The translations under genes were made by a program, and so were the position numbers. Of a stretch of 64,000 nt of DNA, positions 1 to 9,364 are shown one piece after another. Position 1 is the first letter of the stretch, and each line of letters begins with the position of its first letter. The notes under the pieces were generated by a model. It saw only the letters and a list, made by a program, of their open reading frames with translations. It ran no database searches and was not told the DNA's origin. Source of the DNA: Catalinimonas sp038039535 (lineage in GTDB: Bacteria > Bacteroidota > Bacteroidia > Cytophagales > Cyclobacteriaceae); contig NZ_JBBPHP010000033.1 in NCBI RefSeq assembly GCF_038039535.1, positions 11,635-75,634 of the forward strand, written 5' to 3'.

Positions 1-2024
1 CCCTGATCGGATAATTTGTGCGGTAAAAGATACTGTCGGCCAAAGTCATTGTACTCAGGGTCTACATGCTGGTGATTCAGTCCAAGTGCTTGGGTAATGT
101 CCGAAAACCAGGGTGTATTATTTTCTGTAAATGGAGGTGCTATCAGCGATTTTGCCTCTGCATGTACTACCGTAATATATTGGTTGGCAACAACTTCTTC
201 TATTTTAGATATCTTCCCATCAGGCCAGTTTACAATGATGCTGTCCACAACCTTGATAGTATCAAGCCCAAAGTGCAAACCAGGAGCCACGGATGATTGA
301 TAGCCTCTTACTACAGATTGCTCAGCTAGCTGGTACATATCAGTGGCATATAAAGCTACTTTTGCCCCAATGCCTGTTGGGTTTAAACGATCCCCTTTAA
401 GCTGAACGCCTAAGAAGTTTCTACCACGTTGAGAGGTAGTCAGATTTTCGTAGATAAAAGCAGGCTCATTGATATTGTTGACGACAAGGTCCAGATCACC
501 GTCACGGTCCAGGTCTCCGTAAGCGGCACCATTGGATAAAGAAGGATTGTTGATACCCCATGTATCAGTAGCATCGGCAAAACTCAATTCTCCCTGATTT
601 TCAAAAATGAAGTTTGATAATTTTATGGAGGGCATCTGTTTAGCCTTTTCTTTTAAAATATGATCCAGACTATCTGCTGTGACATTGCCACTCAAGCCTG
701 CCGTATAGTTGATAAAATCCAGATCAGTAATATCTCTGAGATAACCGTTAGAGATAAATATATCTTTCTTTCCGTCGTTATTGAAATCCGCCATGAGTGG
801 GGCCCAGCTCCAATCTGTCGCATGTAAATCCAAAAGCTGCCCTATTTCAGCGAATTTTGTATGCTGACCATCTACTTTGCCCAAATTGAGCTGTACAGTA
901 TTTCGCATGTACTGCGGCATGTATCCTTGCTCCAGGGTAAACTGATACAGATTGTAATTCATTGGGCCAGACATCTTCTTCCGATGGTAATTATCCCGGG
1001 GGAGCATATCCAGCGTAAGAATATCGCTAAGGCCATCGTTGTTAAAATCAGCAATATCATGCCCCATGCTAAAATGACTCACATGCCCGAAATAAGATTT
1101 TGACATTTCTGAAAAAGTGACTTTTCCGTCTGGACCTTTCTGATTATTGATATAGAGATAATCGTTGGCAATAAAATCGTTGGTGACAAAAATATCAGGC
1201 CAGCCGTCATTATTTATATCACTGATACCCACGCCTAGCCCCAAACCATCGTATAGGATACCAGCCTCCTGTGTAACATCCGTGAAGGTTGGGTCTTGAC
1301 CAGCTGCGGCTCCATTATTACGATAAAGCTTATCATTGGCAGGGCCACTACCATCACTAATCAGAGGAGTAACCTGGTTAGGATTGCGGATAGCATTGGT
1401 ATGGTTGAGCAGGTACACATCAAGGTCACCGTCAAGGTCATAATCAAAGAACACTGCCTGGGTAGAATAGCTGGTATCTGCTAAGCCGTATGCTTCGGCT
1501 GACTCGGTGAAAGTTGGGTGTCCAGTCTCGTCATTAATCCCATTATTGACATACAACTTATTTTTCCGTTTTTCAGCTTCATAATTTCCTGAACGGCAAA
1601 CATAAATATCCAGCAGGCCATCGCTATTAATATCCACCATGGTGACGCCAGTAGACCAGCCACTAGATAAAATATTGGCAGTCTCACTAATGTCCTCAAA
1701 ACTCATCTGCTTATTTTCTCCCTTTCCTTTGTTCAGGTAAAGCCGGTCACTGACCATATTTCCGGTGAAAAAAATATCGGGGAGGCTATCATTATTGACG
1801 TCTCCTATCGCTACGCCACCCCCATTATACACATAAAAGAAGTCTACCATATTGAATGTGTCATTCTCTTCTATGGTATTGGTAAAGTCCACACCAGTCT
1901 GCTCAGCGGGTAATAGCCTGAATATTTCTTGTGTATTATTTACAGAAGAGGTTTCTTCCTCTGAACAGCCGTACGCAATGGTCAATAAGAATAGTAATAA
2001 GAAAAGGTCAGATAGGCGTTGCAT
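1..2024 (-). CDS. CRTAC1-type FG-GAP/VCBS repeat lipoprotein with ASPIC/UnbV domain (3' end outside window)
   Basis: The frame is open from the ATG at 2022-2024 to the window edge, giving about 674 residues with no stop, so the gene is cut at its C-terminus. The N-terminus is a lipoprotein signal with lipobox IAYGC. Many calcium-binding-like FG-GAP/VCBS repeats follow (for example DVNNDSLPDIFF, DINSDGLLDIYV and DYDLDGDLDVYL), then an ASPIC/UnbV module around residues 535-610 (NPTGIGAKVALYA, then a VDSIIVNWPDGK segment). The last visible residues (LLPHKLSDQG) match the middle of the paralog at 27987-31670, so roughly half of the protein is present. It lies downstream of, and on the same strand as, a SusC/SusD pair. 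A surface glycan-related role is inferred from that context only; the biochemical function of the family is not established. Confidence 0.9.
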   Translation of the reverse strand, partial: MQRLSDLFLLLFLLTIAYGCSEEETSSVNNTQEIFRLLPAEQTGVDFTNTIEENDTFNMVDFFYVYNGGGVAIGDVNNDSLPDIFFTGNMVSDRLYLNKGKGENKQMSFEDISETANILSSGWSTGVTMVDINSDGLLDIYVCRSGNYEAEKRKNKLYVNNGINDETGHPTFTESAEAYGLADTSYSTQAVFFDYDLDGDLDVYLLNHTNAIRNPNQVTPLISDGSGPANDKLYRNNGAAAGQDPTFTDVTQEAGILYDGLGLGVGISDINNDGWPDIFVTNDFIANDYLYINNQKGPDGKVTFSEMSKSYFGHVSHFSMGHDIADFNNDGLSDILTLDMLPRDNYHRKKMSGPMNYNLYQFTLEQGYMPQYMRNTVQLNLGKVDGQHTKFAEIGQLLDLHATDWSWAPLMADFNNDGKKDIFISNGYLRDITDLDFINYTAGLSGNVTADSLDHILKEKAKQMPSIKLSNFIFENQGELSFADATDTWGINNPSLSNGAAYGDLDRDGDLDLVVNNINEPAFIYENLTTSQRGRNFLGVQLKGDRLNPTGIGAKVALYATDMYQLAEQSVVRGYQSSVAPGLHFGLDTIKVVDSIIVNWPDGKISKIEEVVANQYITVVHAEAKSLIAPPFTENNTPWFSDITQALGLNHQHVDPEYNDFGRQYLLPHKLSDQ

Positions 2025-2100
2025 GATTCAAAATTTACTGGATTTAATCCGTAACCTTATATGGGGTTTAGTATAATCATTTAAGGCACATAAAGCATAA

Positions 2101-2121
2101 AACCTGCTAAAAAAGCAGGTT
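2101..2121 (-). terminator. Stem-loop between SusD and CRTAC1-type gene
   Basis: A perfect 8-bp stem (AACCTGCT / AGCAGGTT) encloses a 5-nt A loop on the plus strand. Read on the minus strand it is followed by a T-rich stretch. It lies just past the SusD stop, so it could terminate or attenuate the SusC-SusD transcript before the CRTAC1-type gene. Confidence 0.55.
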
Positions 2122-2163
2122 CTATTGCATCGTTCATGGTTATGTTATGTGAACTACTCAGTT

Positions 2164-3750
2164 TTAATACACTGAATGCTGTTGTACATTAGGATTACCC
2201 AATGTTTCATTCAGAGGTATAGGAAGTACATAATCTCTGGGTGAGAGTGTACGGTCAACATCATAAGTATCTATGAATTCCTGAATATAATCTCCCAGAT
2301 AATCTGGTTCTCCGCCAAAAGTACTTTTACGCTTCAGTTCGGGATACGTCTCCTGCTCAAAAGCAAACTCCAACACACGTTCCTCTACGATGGCGTCTCT
2401 GAGTTCGGATTGGGTTAAGCCGGATAAGGGCTCTAATCCTGCACGCCTGCGCACCTCATTAATACCGAAGTAAGCATCTCCTGTTCCGCTCTCATTGGCT
2501 GCTTCTGAATGGCCCAAGAGAACATCTGCATAGCGGAGATAGACAATGTTTCTTTCGGTGAGGTTTGCGTTAGTGCCTATTTCTACCCATTTGGCTACCC
2601 AGCCATTAGAGAAGATCAGTTCCTCAGGATTATTGGGATCAGCATCAGCAGATACCATGCCGCCAAAGCGACTCAGGTTATAGGAAGCATCCTCGCTCCA
2701 TCTTACAATAGGATATTCACCTTCATCTGTTAAGCCTACACGATTGCTGGGATACTCGGTAATGAACGTACCCGGGATACGTTTGTCTTCCGGGTCGTAT
2801 TTCATACGAAATGCCTGGGTACCATTGAGCCAATGCCAACCCACACCACCTAACTCGTTAGGAAGATCAGCAGGCACAAAATGCGAATGATGGTTGTTAT
2901 ATTCATTGGCATTCGCTGAAGCTGAAACCTGAGCTTCAAAGATACGCTCGCCTGAGTTTTCGTGTGCTACATCAAAGTTATGGGCAAAATCTTCAAAAAG
3001 CGCAAAGCCTCCCTCGTTTACGATGGTTTCGGCAGTAGTACGGGCTTCATTCCACTTTTCATCCAGCAGGTATACTTTCATGAGCAATGCCATGGCAGCC
3101 CATTTGGTAGCTCTTCCTACATCTTCTCCGGCATATGATTCAGGTAAGACATCGGCTACTGCATTTAAGTCACCCTCAATCAGGTCAAGCGCAATACGCT
3201 TTCCATTTTCATTGGAGGGTAAATCCTGATCGCTCACTGTTCTTTGAGTAGTGACTGGTACATCATCAAAATACCTAACCAGATTGTAGTAATAGAATGC
3301 TCTCAGGAAAATGGCTTCTGCCTTTACTCTGTCCAGCAGTGCGGTGTTAGATACGCCATTTTCTTTCAAGTCATCAGCCTTTTCTATTACGGCATTAGCT
3401 CTGTTGATATTTTCATAAGAAATTCTCCAGTAAGTACCGATGTAGTCATCACCAGGGTTTACATTTCCATTCTGAAAATCAAGCGGCCCTTTTTCCCAGC
3501 CCACCTGATAGCCTACCCGACACTCAAACACATAACGGTTATAAAAGTGATTAGACCAATCACGTCCATATCCAATACCATCATAAATTGCATTAACCCC
3601 AAGCTCCAACTGCTCAGCAGTAGTGAAGAAGTTATCCTGCGTAATGAAATCGGGATTTTCATCCAGTTCTTCACAAGCCAAAGGAATCAGCATAGCGAAG
3701 ACCAGAATTAATTTCGGGATTTTTATCATTATAGTTTTCATAATTCTCAT
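2164..3750 (-). CDS. SusD/RagB-family outer-membrane glycan-binding lipoprotein
   Basis: 528 residues, a normal SusD length. After an N-terminal lipoprotein signal the lipobox LIPLAC anchors the protein at the outer membrane. The N-terminal half has the TPR-type SusD core (LELGVNAIYDGIGYG, then KAEAIFLRAFYYYNLVRYF near residues 133-151). The C-terminal half has the usual INEVRRRAGLEPL segment and the closing PIPLNETLGNPNVQQ motif. SusD proteins cap the cognate SusC porin and bind the incoming glycan. The ATG lies 3 nt from the stop of the SusC gene, so the two are translationally coupled. A second in-frame ATG three codons in (3741) is an equally good start. The ligand cannot be read from sequence; the adjacent sulfatase suggests a sulfated glycan. 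Confidence 0.96.
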   Translation of the reverse strand: MRIMKTIMIKIPKLILVFAMLIPLACEELDENPDFITQDNFFTTAEQLELGVNAIYDGIGYGRDWSNHFYNRYVFECRVGYQVGWEKGPLDFQNGNVNPGDDYIGTYWRISYENINRANAVIEKADDLKENGVSNTALLDRVKAEAIFLRAFYYYNLVRYFDDVPVTTQRTVSDQDLPSNENGKRIALDLIEGDLNAVADVLPESYAGEDVGRATKWAAMALLMKVYLLDEKWNEARTTAETIVNEGGFALFEDFAHNFDVAHENSGERIFEAQVSASANANEYNNHHSHFVPADLPNELGGVGWHWLNGTQAFRMKYDPEDKRIPGTFITEYPSNRVGLTDEGEYPIVRWSEDASYNLSRFGGMVSADADPNNPEELIFSNGWVAKWVEIGTNANLTERNIVYLRYADVLLGHSEAANESGTGDAYFGINEVRRRAGLEPLSGLTQSELRDAIVEERVLEFAFEQETYPELKRKSTFGGEPDYLGDYIQEFIDTYDVDRTLSPRDYVLPIPLNETLGNPNVQQHSVY

Positions 3751-3753
3751 GGA

Positions 3754-6700
3754 TTATAGCCCTAAATTGATACCAACAGTAAATGTCCTTGAACGGGGGT
3801 ATGCATCATAATCATCCCCTCGGTTCAGGTTGTTTTGTCCCCGGTTATTGACTTCCGGATCAAAACCACTATAATCTGTAAAGAGCAAAGGGTTTTGCGC
3901 ACTTACATAAAATCTAGCATTGCGAATAAAACCTGAAACAGGTAAGGTATACCCAAAGGAAATATTCTGTACTCTTATAAAACTGCCATCTTCAATGAAG
4001 TAGTCTGAGTCTCTGTAAGAGTTAGCAAAGTCACGGTTTCCATCAATCACCGGGCGGGTAGCATCAGGATTATCAGGAGTCCATGAATCTGTCAATATGC
4101 TGGCGATCTGGTTGATTTTCTGGACACCATCACCAATCTCGGATTGCTGCAGGTTTCTCACATCATTGCCTTGTACTCCTCTGAGGAACAAGTTGAAATC
4201 AAAGTTTTTGAAATTAAGGGTAGTAGTAAGTCCCCAGGTAAAGTCAGGATTAGGATCACCCATAATGATATAATCATCAGGTGTGATCGCGCCATCGTCA
4301 TTGGTATCCTGATAGCGAGGATAACCCGGTTGATCACCGGAGCGGGAAGGATTGTTATCAATTTCTTCCTGCGTCTGGAAAAGCCCTATGTAACGATATC
4401 CTCTCCATACACCTATGGGATTACCTGCTTCTACCCAGCTTCCGTCTACGCCAAGGTGTCCACTGGTAGAGCTGGAGAAAAAGGGTGTGCTGCTGCCCAA
4501 GTCCGTGATCTTATTACGTAAGAAGGAAATATTACCAGAAATATCCCATCTTAAATCCTGTCTGTCAATGGCAATGTAGTTTAGCCCTAACTCAAACCCT
4601 TTGTTTTCCAATGAACCTGAGTTTTTCAGAATGGAACTGAAGCCAAGGCTACTGGGTACAGTTACAAAGAGTAGCAGGTCTTCAGTGGTGTTATAGAAAT
4701 AATCTGCTGTCAGGTTTAACTTGTTTTGCAGGAAGGATAAATCTAAACCTACATTAAACATTTGAGTAGACTCCCACCTGAGGTCAGGGTTGGACAAACG
4801 AGCATCCGCCAGACCTAAAACCAGGTTGCCTCCAAACACATAGTTGTACTCATTCAGATTAGCCTGTGAGTTATACACCGGAATTTCGGAATTACCGGTA
4901 ATACCCCAGCTTGTTCTAAGCTTCAGGTCACTAAATGCGGTAGAAAGTCCGGAATTCTGAAAGAAGTCTTCTTCCACCACTCTCCAACCAAACGCCACAG
5001 AAGGGAAGTTTGCCCACTTGTTGGCCGCACCAAACCTAGATGAACCATCACGACGGAATGAGAAGGTGAATAAATATCTTTCCATCAGGTTGTAATTTAC
5101 TCTACCCAGGAATGATTTCAGTAACCATTCTCTTCGGCTTGAGAAAGGAATCTGTATGTCGGTACCTCCACCGAGCGTTGCCTGATCTACGCTACTAGCT
5201 GAAAGGCCCCGGTTGGTGGCGCTCATCCCCTCATTCACTTCTTTCTGGAAGGTATATCCTGCTACCACATTGATGCTATGATCTTCGTTGAATTGCTTGT
5301 TATAGGAGAGGATATTTTCGTTCAGGATGTTGATAGAGTTACGGTTGGCTTTGGTCAGTTCGCCAGCTCTGTCTCTACCCAAACGAGAGTTTTCCACCGG
5401 ATAAAAGGTTGTCCTGCTGGCGTTGAGAATATCTGCACCTATACTGGTTTTGAAACTCAGGCCTTCAACGATTTGAAAAGTAAATCCGGTATTTCCTAAT
5501 ACACGATTATTTATGTCGCTATCTGTAACATATTCCAGCTCCTGTAGCGGGTTGGTCAAGAATCGGCCATCGTACGATGCCAAAGCATAAGTGCCATCAT
5601 CATTTCTTACCGGTACACTGGGATCAAGGCCTAAAGCAGTAATAATGATACCTCCAGGTCCACCCTGATCTGTAGGTGCGTTATTGGAATTGGTACGGTT
5701 AAACGACCAGCTGTTACTGATCGTTAAACGATCATTCAGCGCGCTATTGTCCAGGTTGAGCCTGATGCCATAACGGGAAAAATCAGTATTCTCAATGATA
5801 CCCTGGTTATTAAAATAGCTTCCGATAACAGCATAACGCATTTTATCGCTACCGCCGGTAAAACTGAGCTGATGGTTTTGAATACTTCCCGGCTGGGTTA
5901 CTTCATCCAGCCAGTTAGTACCTTCTCCAATGGCGTCAATTTCTTCCTGACTGTAAATAGGTGCTCCGCCCTGGCTTTGCTCCAGGGTATTGAGATAAGT
6001 GGCAAACTCTCCTCCATTCAGTACATCAATCTTGTTGGCAATGGTCTGAACTGAGTAGGAGCCGTCATAATCAATTTTACTTTCACCGGCTTTTCCCCTC
6101 TTAGTGGTGATCAGAACTACCCCGTTAGAACCCCTTGAACCGTAAATAGAGGTGGCAGAAGCATCTTTTAGGATCTCTATAGAGGCAATATCATTAGGGT
6201 TGATGGTTGCCATAATATTAGAGGGCTGGCGGCTACCTCCCACGCCATAAGCGCTGTTGTCTGGATAGATGGGAAACCCATCAATGACATACAAAGGCTC
6301 ACTACCACTATTAATGGAGTTAGACCCTCTGATTCTAACTGAAACCCCACCTCCGGGAGCAGCGGAAGCCTGGGTAACCTGCACACCCGGAGCTCTGGCC
6401 TGAATACCCTGATCTATAGAAGCTACCGGGAATTCATTGATAGATTCTCCATCAATGGAGGCGACCGAACCTGTAAGGTCACTTTTCTTGACAGTACCGT
6501 AACCTACCACTACTACTTCGGAAAGAGACTGAAGGTCAGGGGATAGGTCAACATTGATGGTGCTTTGTCCGTTGATTTCTACTTCGGTGGTTTCGTATCC
6601 TACGGATGAAAAAACCAGCGTATTAGCACCGGAGGGAACGGTGAGACTATAATTTCCATCAATATCTGTTACCGTACCTGTGGTACTTCCTTTCACAAGA

Positions 6701-6867
6701 ACGTTTACACCGGGTAAGCCTGAGTTATTCTCCAGGTCTGTTACCGTTCCACTTACTGTAGATTGCGCATATGTAAGCGTGCTGAGTCCGCAAATGAGTA
6801 AGAGGCACCACCAGCCGATCAACTTGTCTGGTTTTAATTTGAACAGTAGAGGTTGTTGCATTTTCAT
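3754..6867 (-). CDS. SusC/RagA-family TonB-dependent outer-membrane transporter
   Basis: 1037 residues. A signal peptide ends at LTYAQ. It is followed by a carboxypeptidase-D-like regulatory domain (SGTVTDLENNSGLPGVNVLV, about residues 38-112), the family signature LSEVVVVGYGTVKKSDLTGS as TonB-box region, the plug domain (about 115-240, with PLYVIDGFPI and the ATSIYGSRGSNGVVLITTKR segment), and a 22-strand barrel ending SRTFTVGINLGL. No STN domain is present, so unlike the SusC at 32975 it should not signal to a FecR/ECF pair. It imports oligosaccharides using TonB energy, with the SusD gene directly downstream. The long leader upstream carries inverted repeats (6934-7020). Confidence 0.97.
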   Translation of the reverse strand: MKMQQPLLFKLKPDKLIGWWCLLLICGLSTLTYAQSTVSGTVTDLENNSGLPGVNVLVKGSTTGTVTDIDGNYSLTVPSGANTLVFSSVGYETTEVEINGQSTINVDLSPDLQSLSEVVVVGYGTVKKSDLTGSVASIDGESINEFPVASIDQGIQARAPGVQVTQASAAPGGGVSVRIRGSNSINSGSEPLYVIDGFPIYPDNSAYGVGGSRQPSNIMATINPNDIASIEILKDASATSIYGSRGSNGVVLITTKRGKAGESKIDYDGSYSVQTIANKIDVLNGGEFATYLNTLEQSQGGAPIYSQEEIDAIGEGTNWLDEVTQPGSIQNHQLSFTGGSDKMRYAVIGSYFNNQGIIENTDFSRYGIRLNLDNSALNDRLTISNSWSFNRTNSNNAPTDQGGPGGIIITALGLDPSVPVRNDDGTYALASYDGRFLTNPLQELEYVTDSDINNRVLGNTGFTFQIVEGLSFKTSIGADILNASRTTFYPVENSRLGRDRAGELTKANRNSINILNENILSYNKQFNEDHSINVVAGYTFQKEVNEGMSATNRGLSASSVDQATLGGGTDIQIPFSSRREWLLKSFLGRVNYNLMERYLFTFSFRRDGSSRFGAANKWANFPSVAFGWRVVEEDFFQNSGLSTAFSDLKLRTSWGITGNSEIPVYNSQANLNEYNYVFGGNLVLGLADARLSNPDLRWESTQMFNVGLDLSFLQNKLNLTADYFYNTTEDLLLFVTVPSSLGFSSILKNSGSLENKGFELGLNYIAIDRQDLRWDISGNISFLRNKITDLGSSTPFFSSSTSGHLGVDGSWVEAGNPIGVWRGYRYIGLFQTQEEIDNNPSRSGDQPGYPRYQDTNDDGAITPDDYIIMGDPNPDFTWGLTTTLNFKNFDFNLFLRGVQGNDVRNLQQSEIGDGVQKINQIASILTDSWTPDNPDATRPVIDGNRDFANSYRDSDYFIEDGSFIRVQNISFGYTLPVSGFIRNARFYVSAQNPLLFTDYSGFDPEVNNRGQNNLNRGDDYDAYPRSRTFTVGINLGL

Positions 6868-7347
6868 AAAATATAGAATTAGGTTGCTAATAAATTTTCA
6901 TATCACAGTAGCTATCCAGCAGAAAAGACTAAAGAAGACGCAAGTCTTCAAAAGGATTTTTTCTTTATGAAAGGTATCAGCAATTCTTTCATTTCTAAAT
7001 GATTCATCTTATGAAAGAATGGATTATCTTATTAAATGATAATGGTATAGTTGAATGCTGACTTTTTTTAGAAAATAAATAGCAGTTCATTCTTTTCGCT
7101 TCCAGCTTAAAGCAAACTGCAATTTCATCAGCTACAAGTATATGTTCTGTTTTTATTGATATGATTATTTTAAGTGTGTATTCATATACTATTATGTGAC
7201 TTTGTTAATACATTTCTTATTTAATAAGCATAACAACACCAAAATTTTGTCTGGTAATAAGAATATAATATCTAAGCAACGTGGCTTTATTTTTTTCTTG
7301 TAAACCATAAGATGCAATTTTTATAAATAACGAATGGACAAACTTAT
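6868..7347. other. Gene-free stretch: leader/promoter region of the SusC operon
   Basis: 480 nt between the sulfatase stop and the SusC start, both on the minus strand. It is AT-rich and has no credible open frame. It must contain the promoter of SusC-SusD unless they are read through from the sulfatase. It holds a 6-bp hairpin at 6934-6949 (GAAGAC, loop GCAA, GTCTTC) 67 nt upstream of the SusC ATG and the inverted repeat listed at 6983-7020. No Bacteroidota-type promoter box (TAnnTTTG with an upstream TTG) could be placed convincingly. Confidence 0.6.
6983..7020. promoter_or_regulatory. Perfect 10-bp inverted repeat in SusC leader, candidate operator
   Basis: ATTCTTTCAT at 6983-6992 is repeated as its exact complement ATGAAAGAAT at 7011-7020, with an 18-nt spacer. 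A further half-like copy (ATGAAAGG) lies at 6967. The spacing suits a dimeric regulator such as a hybrid two-component or AraC protein, or an mRNA stem. The role is inference. Confidence 0.35.
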
Positions 7348-8934
7348 TTAGTCCCTCGTTACTTTACTGCCCCACCAGTCTTCATTGGGTGCAAAGTCTT
7401 CCTGCAAAAACTGCTTTCTTTGCTGCTCCAGCCGGGGCATAAGTACTTCTACCTTTTCTCTATGTTTTTCTACGGCCAGTTCGGCACTGAAGGTAGTATC
7501 ACGTGCTGGTAGGTTAGCACTAACGCTTTCCAGAAAAGTCTGTAATTGTGCATTTAGTCGTTTTGCGACCTCAGGATATTCTTCGGCTACATTTTGCTGC
7601 TCTCCCGGATCTTTCTGCAGGTTATACAGCTCGTTTCTTTCATCTTCCCAGTAATGAATCAGCTTCCAATCTTTATCTCTAATGATTGAGGCAGGCTCAC
7701 CTCCCTGATTACCATAGTGAGGATAGTGCCAGAATAATGGACGTTCTGCTACTGTTTCACCTTCCAGTAATGGTTTAAGGCTGACTCCATCTACATGTTG
7801 ATTGGGCAGCAGAGGTAGGTTGGCCAGATCAAGGATGGTAGGAAAAAAATCAGTTCCTGTTACCGGATAGTCAATGGTTTTGTTACTGTTGTCTAACCAG
7901 GGCACTTTGATAAAATAAGGTTCCCGAATGCCGCCTTCCCACTGGTAGCCCTTGCCACCACGAAGGGGTAGATTGGTAGTAGAGAAAGCATCTCCTGAGG
8001 CTACACCTCCATTGTCTGATGTAAAAATAACAATGGTATTTTCTTCCAAACCTAAGGAATCCAGCTTATCCAGCACCAGCCCTACGGCATCATCCATCTG
8101 TTCTACCAGCCCACCATAAATTGGGTTGTCCTGTACGATCCTTATTGGCAGGACGCGCTCCATTTCGTAGCCATGATCCTGTATGCCCATCTGCTCAGCT
8201 TTGTCCCGATACTTTTCCCATTTTAGTTCTGTCGTTTGTATGGGGCCGTGTACGGCATAAAAAGACAGGTAAGCAAAAAAAGTAGAATCCTGATTTTCTT
8301 CTATAAACCTGGCAGTCTCCTTAGCCAGCCGCATTGACAGGTTTTCGCCCTGGGTGGTGTTTTCTAGCTTAGGGTTTTCCCAGGGTGAAAAATAACCGCC
8401 TCTAGGACTGCCTACATCCCAGCCTCCCTTATTGGTATCAAAGCCATGATCTTCAGGATGAGAACCCTCACTGCCCAGATGCCATTTACCAGCAAAAAAC
8501 GTTTTATAACCATGGGCGCGCATTGCCTCAGCCAGGGTAGTGTCTGCCTGAGACAGATTATGTACATATGCTGCGGGAAGCAGTCTGTCATTCCTGTTAT
8601 GGTCTCGCCAGTCAGTTCCGGATTTTGCACCTATCCAATCAGTAATGCCGTGCCTTGCAGTAAATTTTCCCAGCATGATACTGGCTCTTGAGGGACTGCA
8701 AACCCTGCTGGCAGCATAGCCCTGGGTAAAAACAGTACCTTCTCTGGCAATGCGGTCCACATTAGGGGTTTCATAATAGTCACTGCCGGTAAAGCTCAAA
8801 TCATGTACGCCCAGGTCATCTACTAAAATAAACACCACATTTGGCTTAGCTACTTCTTTCTCACTACAGGCAACCAAAAAAAAGTTCAACAGCGATAGCG
8901 TAATTACAATTAGGTTATTAGAGAGTCGTTTCAT
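7348..8934 (-). CDS. Formylglycine-dependent sulfatase lipoprotein
   Basis: 528 residues from the ATG at 8934; the frame extends four codons further only to a TTG. The lipobox LVACS places the lipid cysteine at residue 23. The sulfatase fold starts at PNVVFILVDDLGVHDLSF, with the metal-binding Asp pair at 39-40. The signature C-S-P-S-R at residues 79-83 supplies the cysteine converted to formylglycine by the maturase. Metal and substrate-site residues typical of the family follow (FAGKWHLG, VIFTSDNGG). It hydrolyses sulfate esters, most likely on carbohydrate, on the periplasmic face or cell surface. It is co-directional with and upstream of the SusC/SusD/CRTAC1 genes, so it fits a sulfated-glycan utilisation locus. 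The sulfatase subfamily and the position attacked cannot be determined by eye. Confidence 0.95.
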   Translation of the reverse strand: MKRLSNNLIVITLSLLNFFLVACSEKEVAKPNVVFILVDDLGVHDLSFTGSDYYETPNVDRIAREGTVFTQGYAASRVCSPSRASIMLGKFTARHGITDWIGAKSGTDWRDHNRNDRLLPAAYVHNLSQADTTLAEAMRAHGYKTFFAGKWHLGSEGSHPEDHGFDTNKGGWDVGSPRGGYFSPWENPKLENTTQGENLSMRLAKETARFIEENQDSTFFAYLSFYAVHGPIQTTELKWEKYRDKAEQMGIQDHGYEMERVLPIRIVQDNPIYGGLVEQMDDAVGLVLDKLDSLGLEENTIVIFTSDNGGVASGDAFSTTNLPLRGGKGYQWEGGIREPYFIKVPWLDNSNKTIDYPVTGTDFFPTILDLANLPLLPNQHVDGVSLKPLLEGETVAERPLFWHYPHYGNQGGEPASIIRDKDWKLIHYWEDERNELYNLQKDPGEQQNVAEEYPEVAKRLNAQLQTFLESVSANLPARDTTFSAELAVEKHREKVEVLMPRLEQQRKQFLQEDFAPNEDWWGSKVTRD

Positions 8935-8942
8935 AAGGTTTC

Positions 8943-9071
8943 TCAATATTTGAGGTTTAGTTCTAGGTTAGTATTATTAGCCAACTGAGGCTGAGTAAGA
9001 GGGTAAAGGACCGGATAGTCTTCGCACACTATACCTCTCTCCTGCGATTGTTGGATTAGTAAGAAGATTTT
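8943..9071 (-). pseudogene. Decayed C-terminus of a SusD-family gene
   Basis: On the minus strand a 42-codon open stretch ends with the stop at 8943-8945. Its last half reads DYPVLYPLTQPQLANNTNLE and then LNLKY, which has the layout of the SusD terminal segment (tyrosine/proline-rich core, P-x-x-Q-L, N-x-N-L, final aromatic). Compare the intact SusD here ending PLNETLGNPNVQQ. There is no start codon, an in-frame TGA at 9072-9074 stops it upstream, and the stop sits just before the sulfatase start. I read it as the remnant of a lost SusD gene formerly upstream of the sulfatase. Confidence 0.55.
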
Positions 9072-9074
9072 TCA

Positions 9075-9364
9075 TAGAGAGGAGCATTAGGTGAATAATC
9101 AAAAAATTAAAAAGCAGACCAGACATCTTTAATAGACAAGTTTAAAACCAGCTTTTGCTAGTGTAAACTGATTTTCAATTATTCTGTGAGCCTTTTCTAT
9201 TTGTAGGAGCTTTCATAAAATTTAAGATCACTCATACTAATAGTAATAATAATTGATCAATACATAATATTTGCATTTTTATGCGTGCCAATATTAGGGA
9301 TTTTGAATATCTAGAAAAAGGGACAATGATCAACAAACATGAATGATATTACGAGGAAATAATT
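9075..9364. other. Non-coding stretch between SusD remnant and AraC-type gene
   Basis: About 290 nt, AT-rich, between the decayed SusD piece and the stop of the AraC-type regulator. It probably contains the promoter for the sulfatase on the minus strand. No hairpin or long open frame stands out, except a short closed frame ending at the TAA near 9061 that shows no recognisable family. Confidence 0.4.

Noticed and set aside
1481..1699. 72-codon minus-strand frame with membrane-like residues
   Set aside because: It overlaps in another frame the continuous CRTAC1-type coding sequence, which is open across the whole interval with clear FG-GAP motifs.
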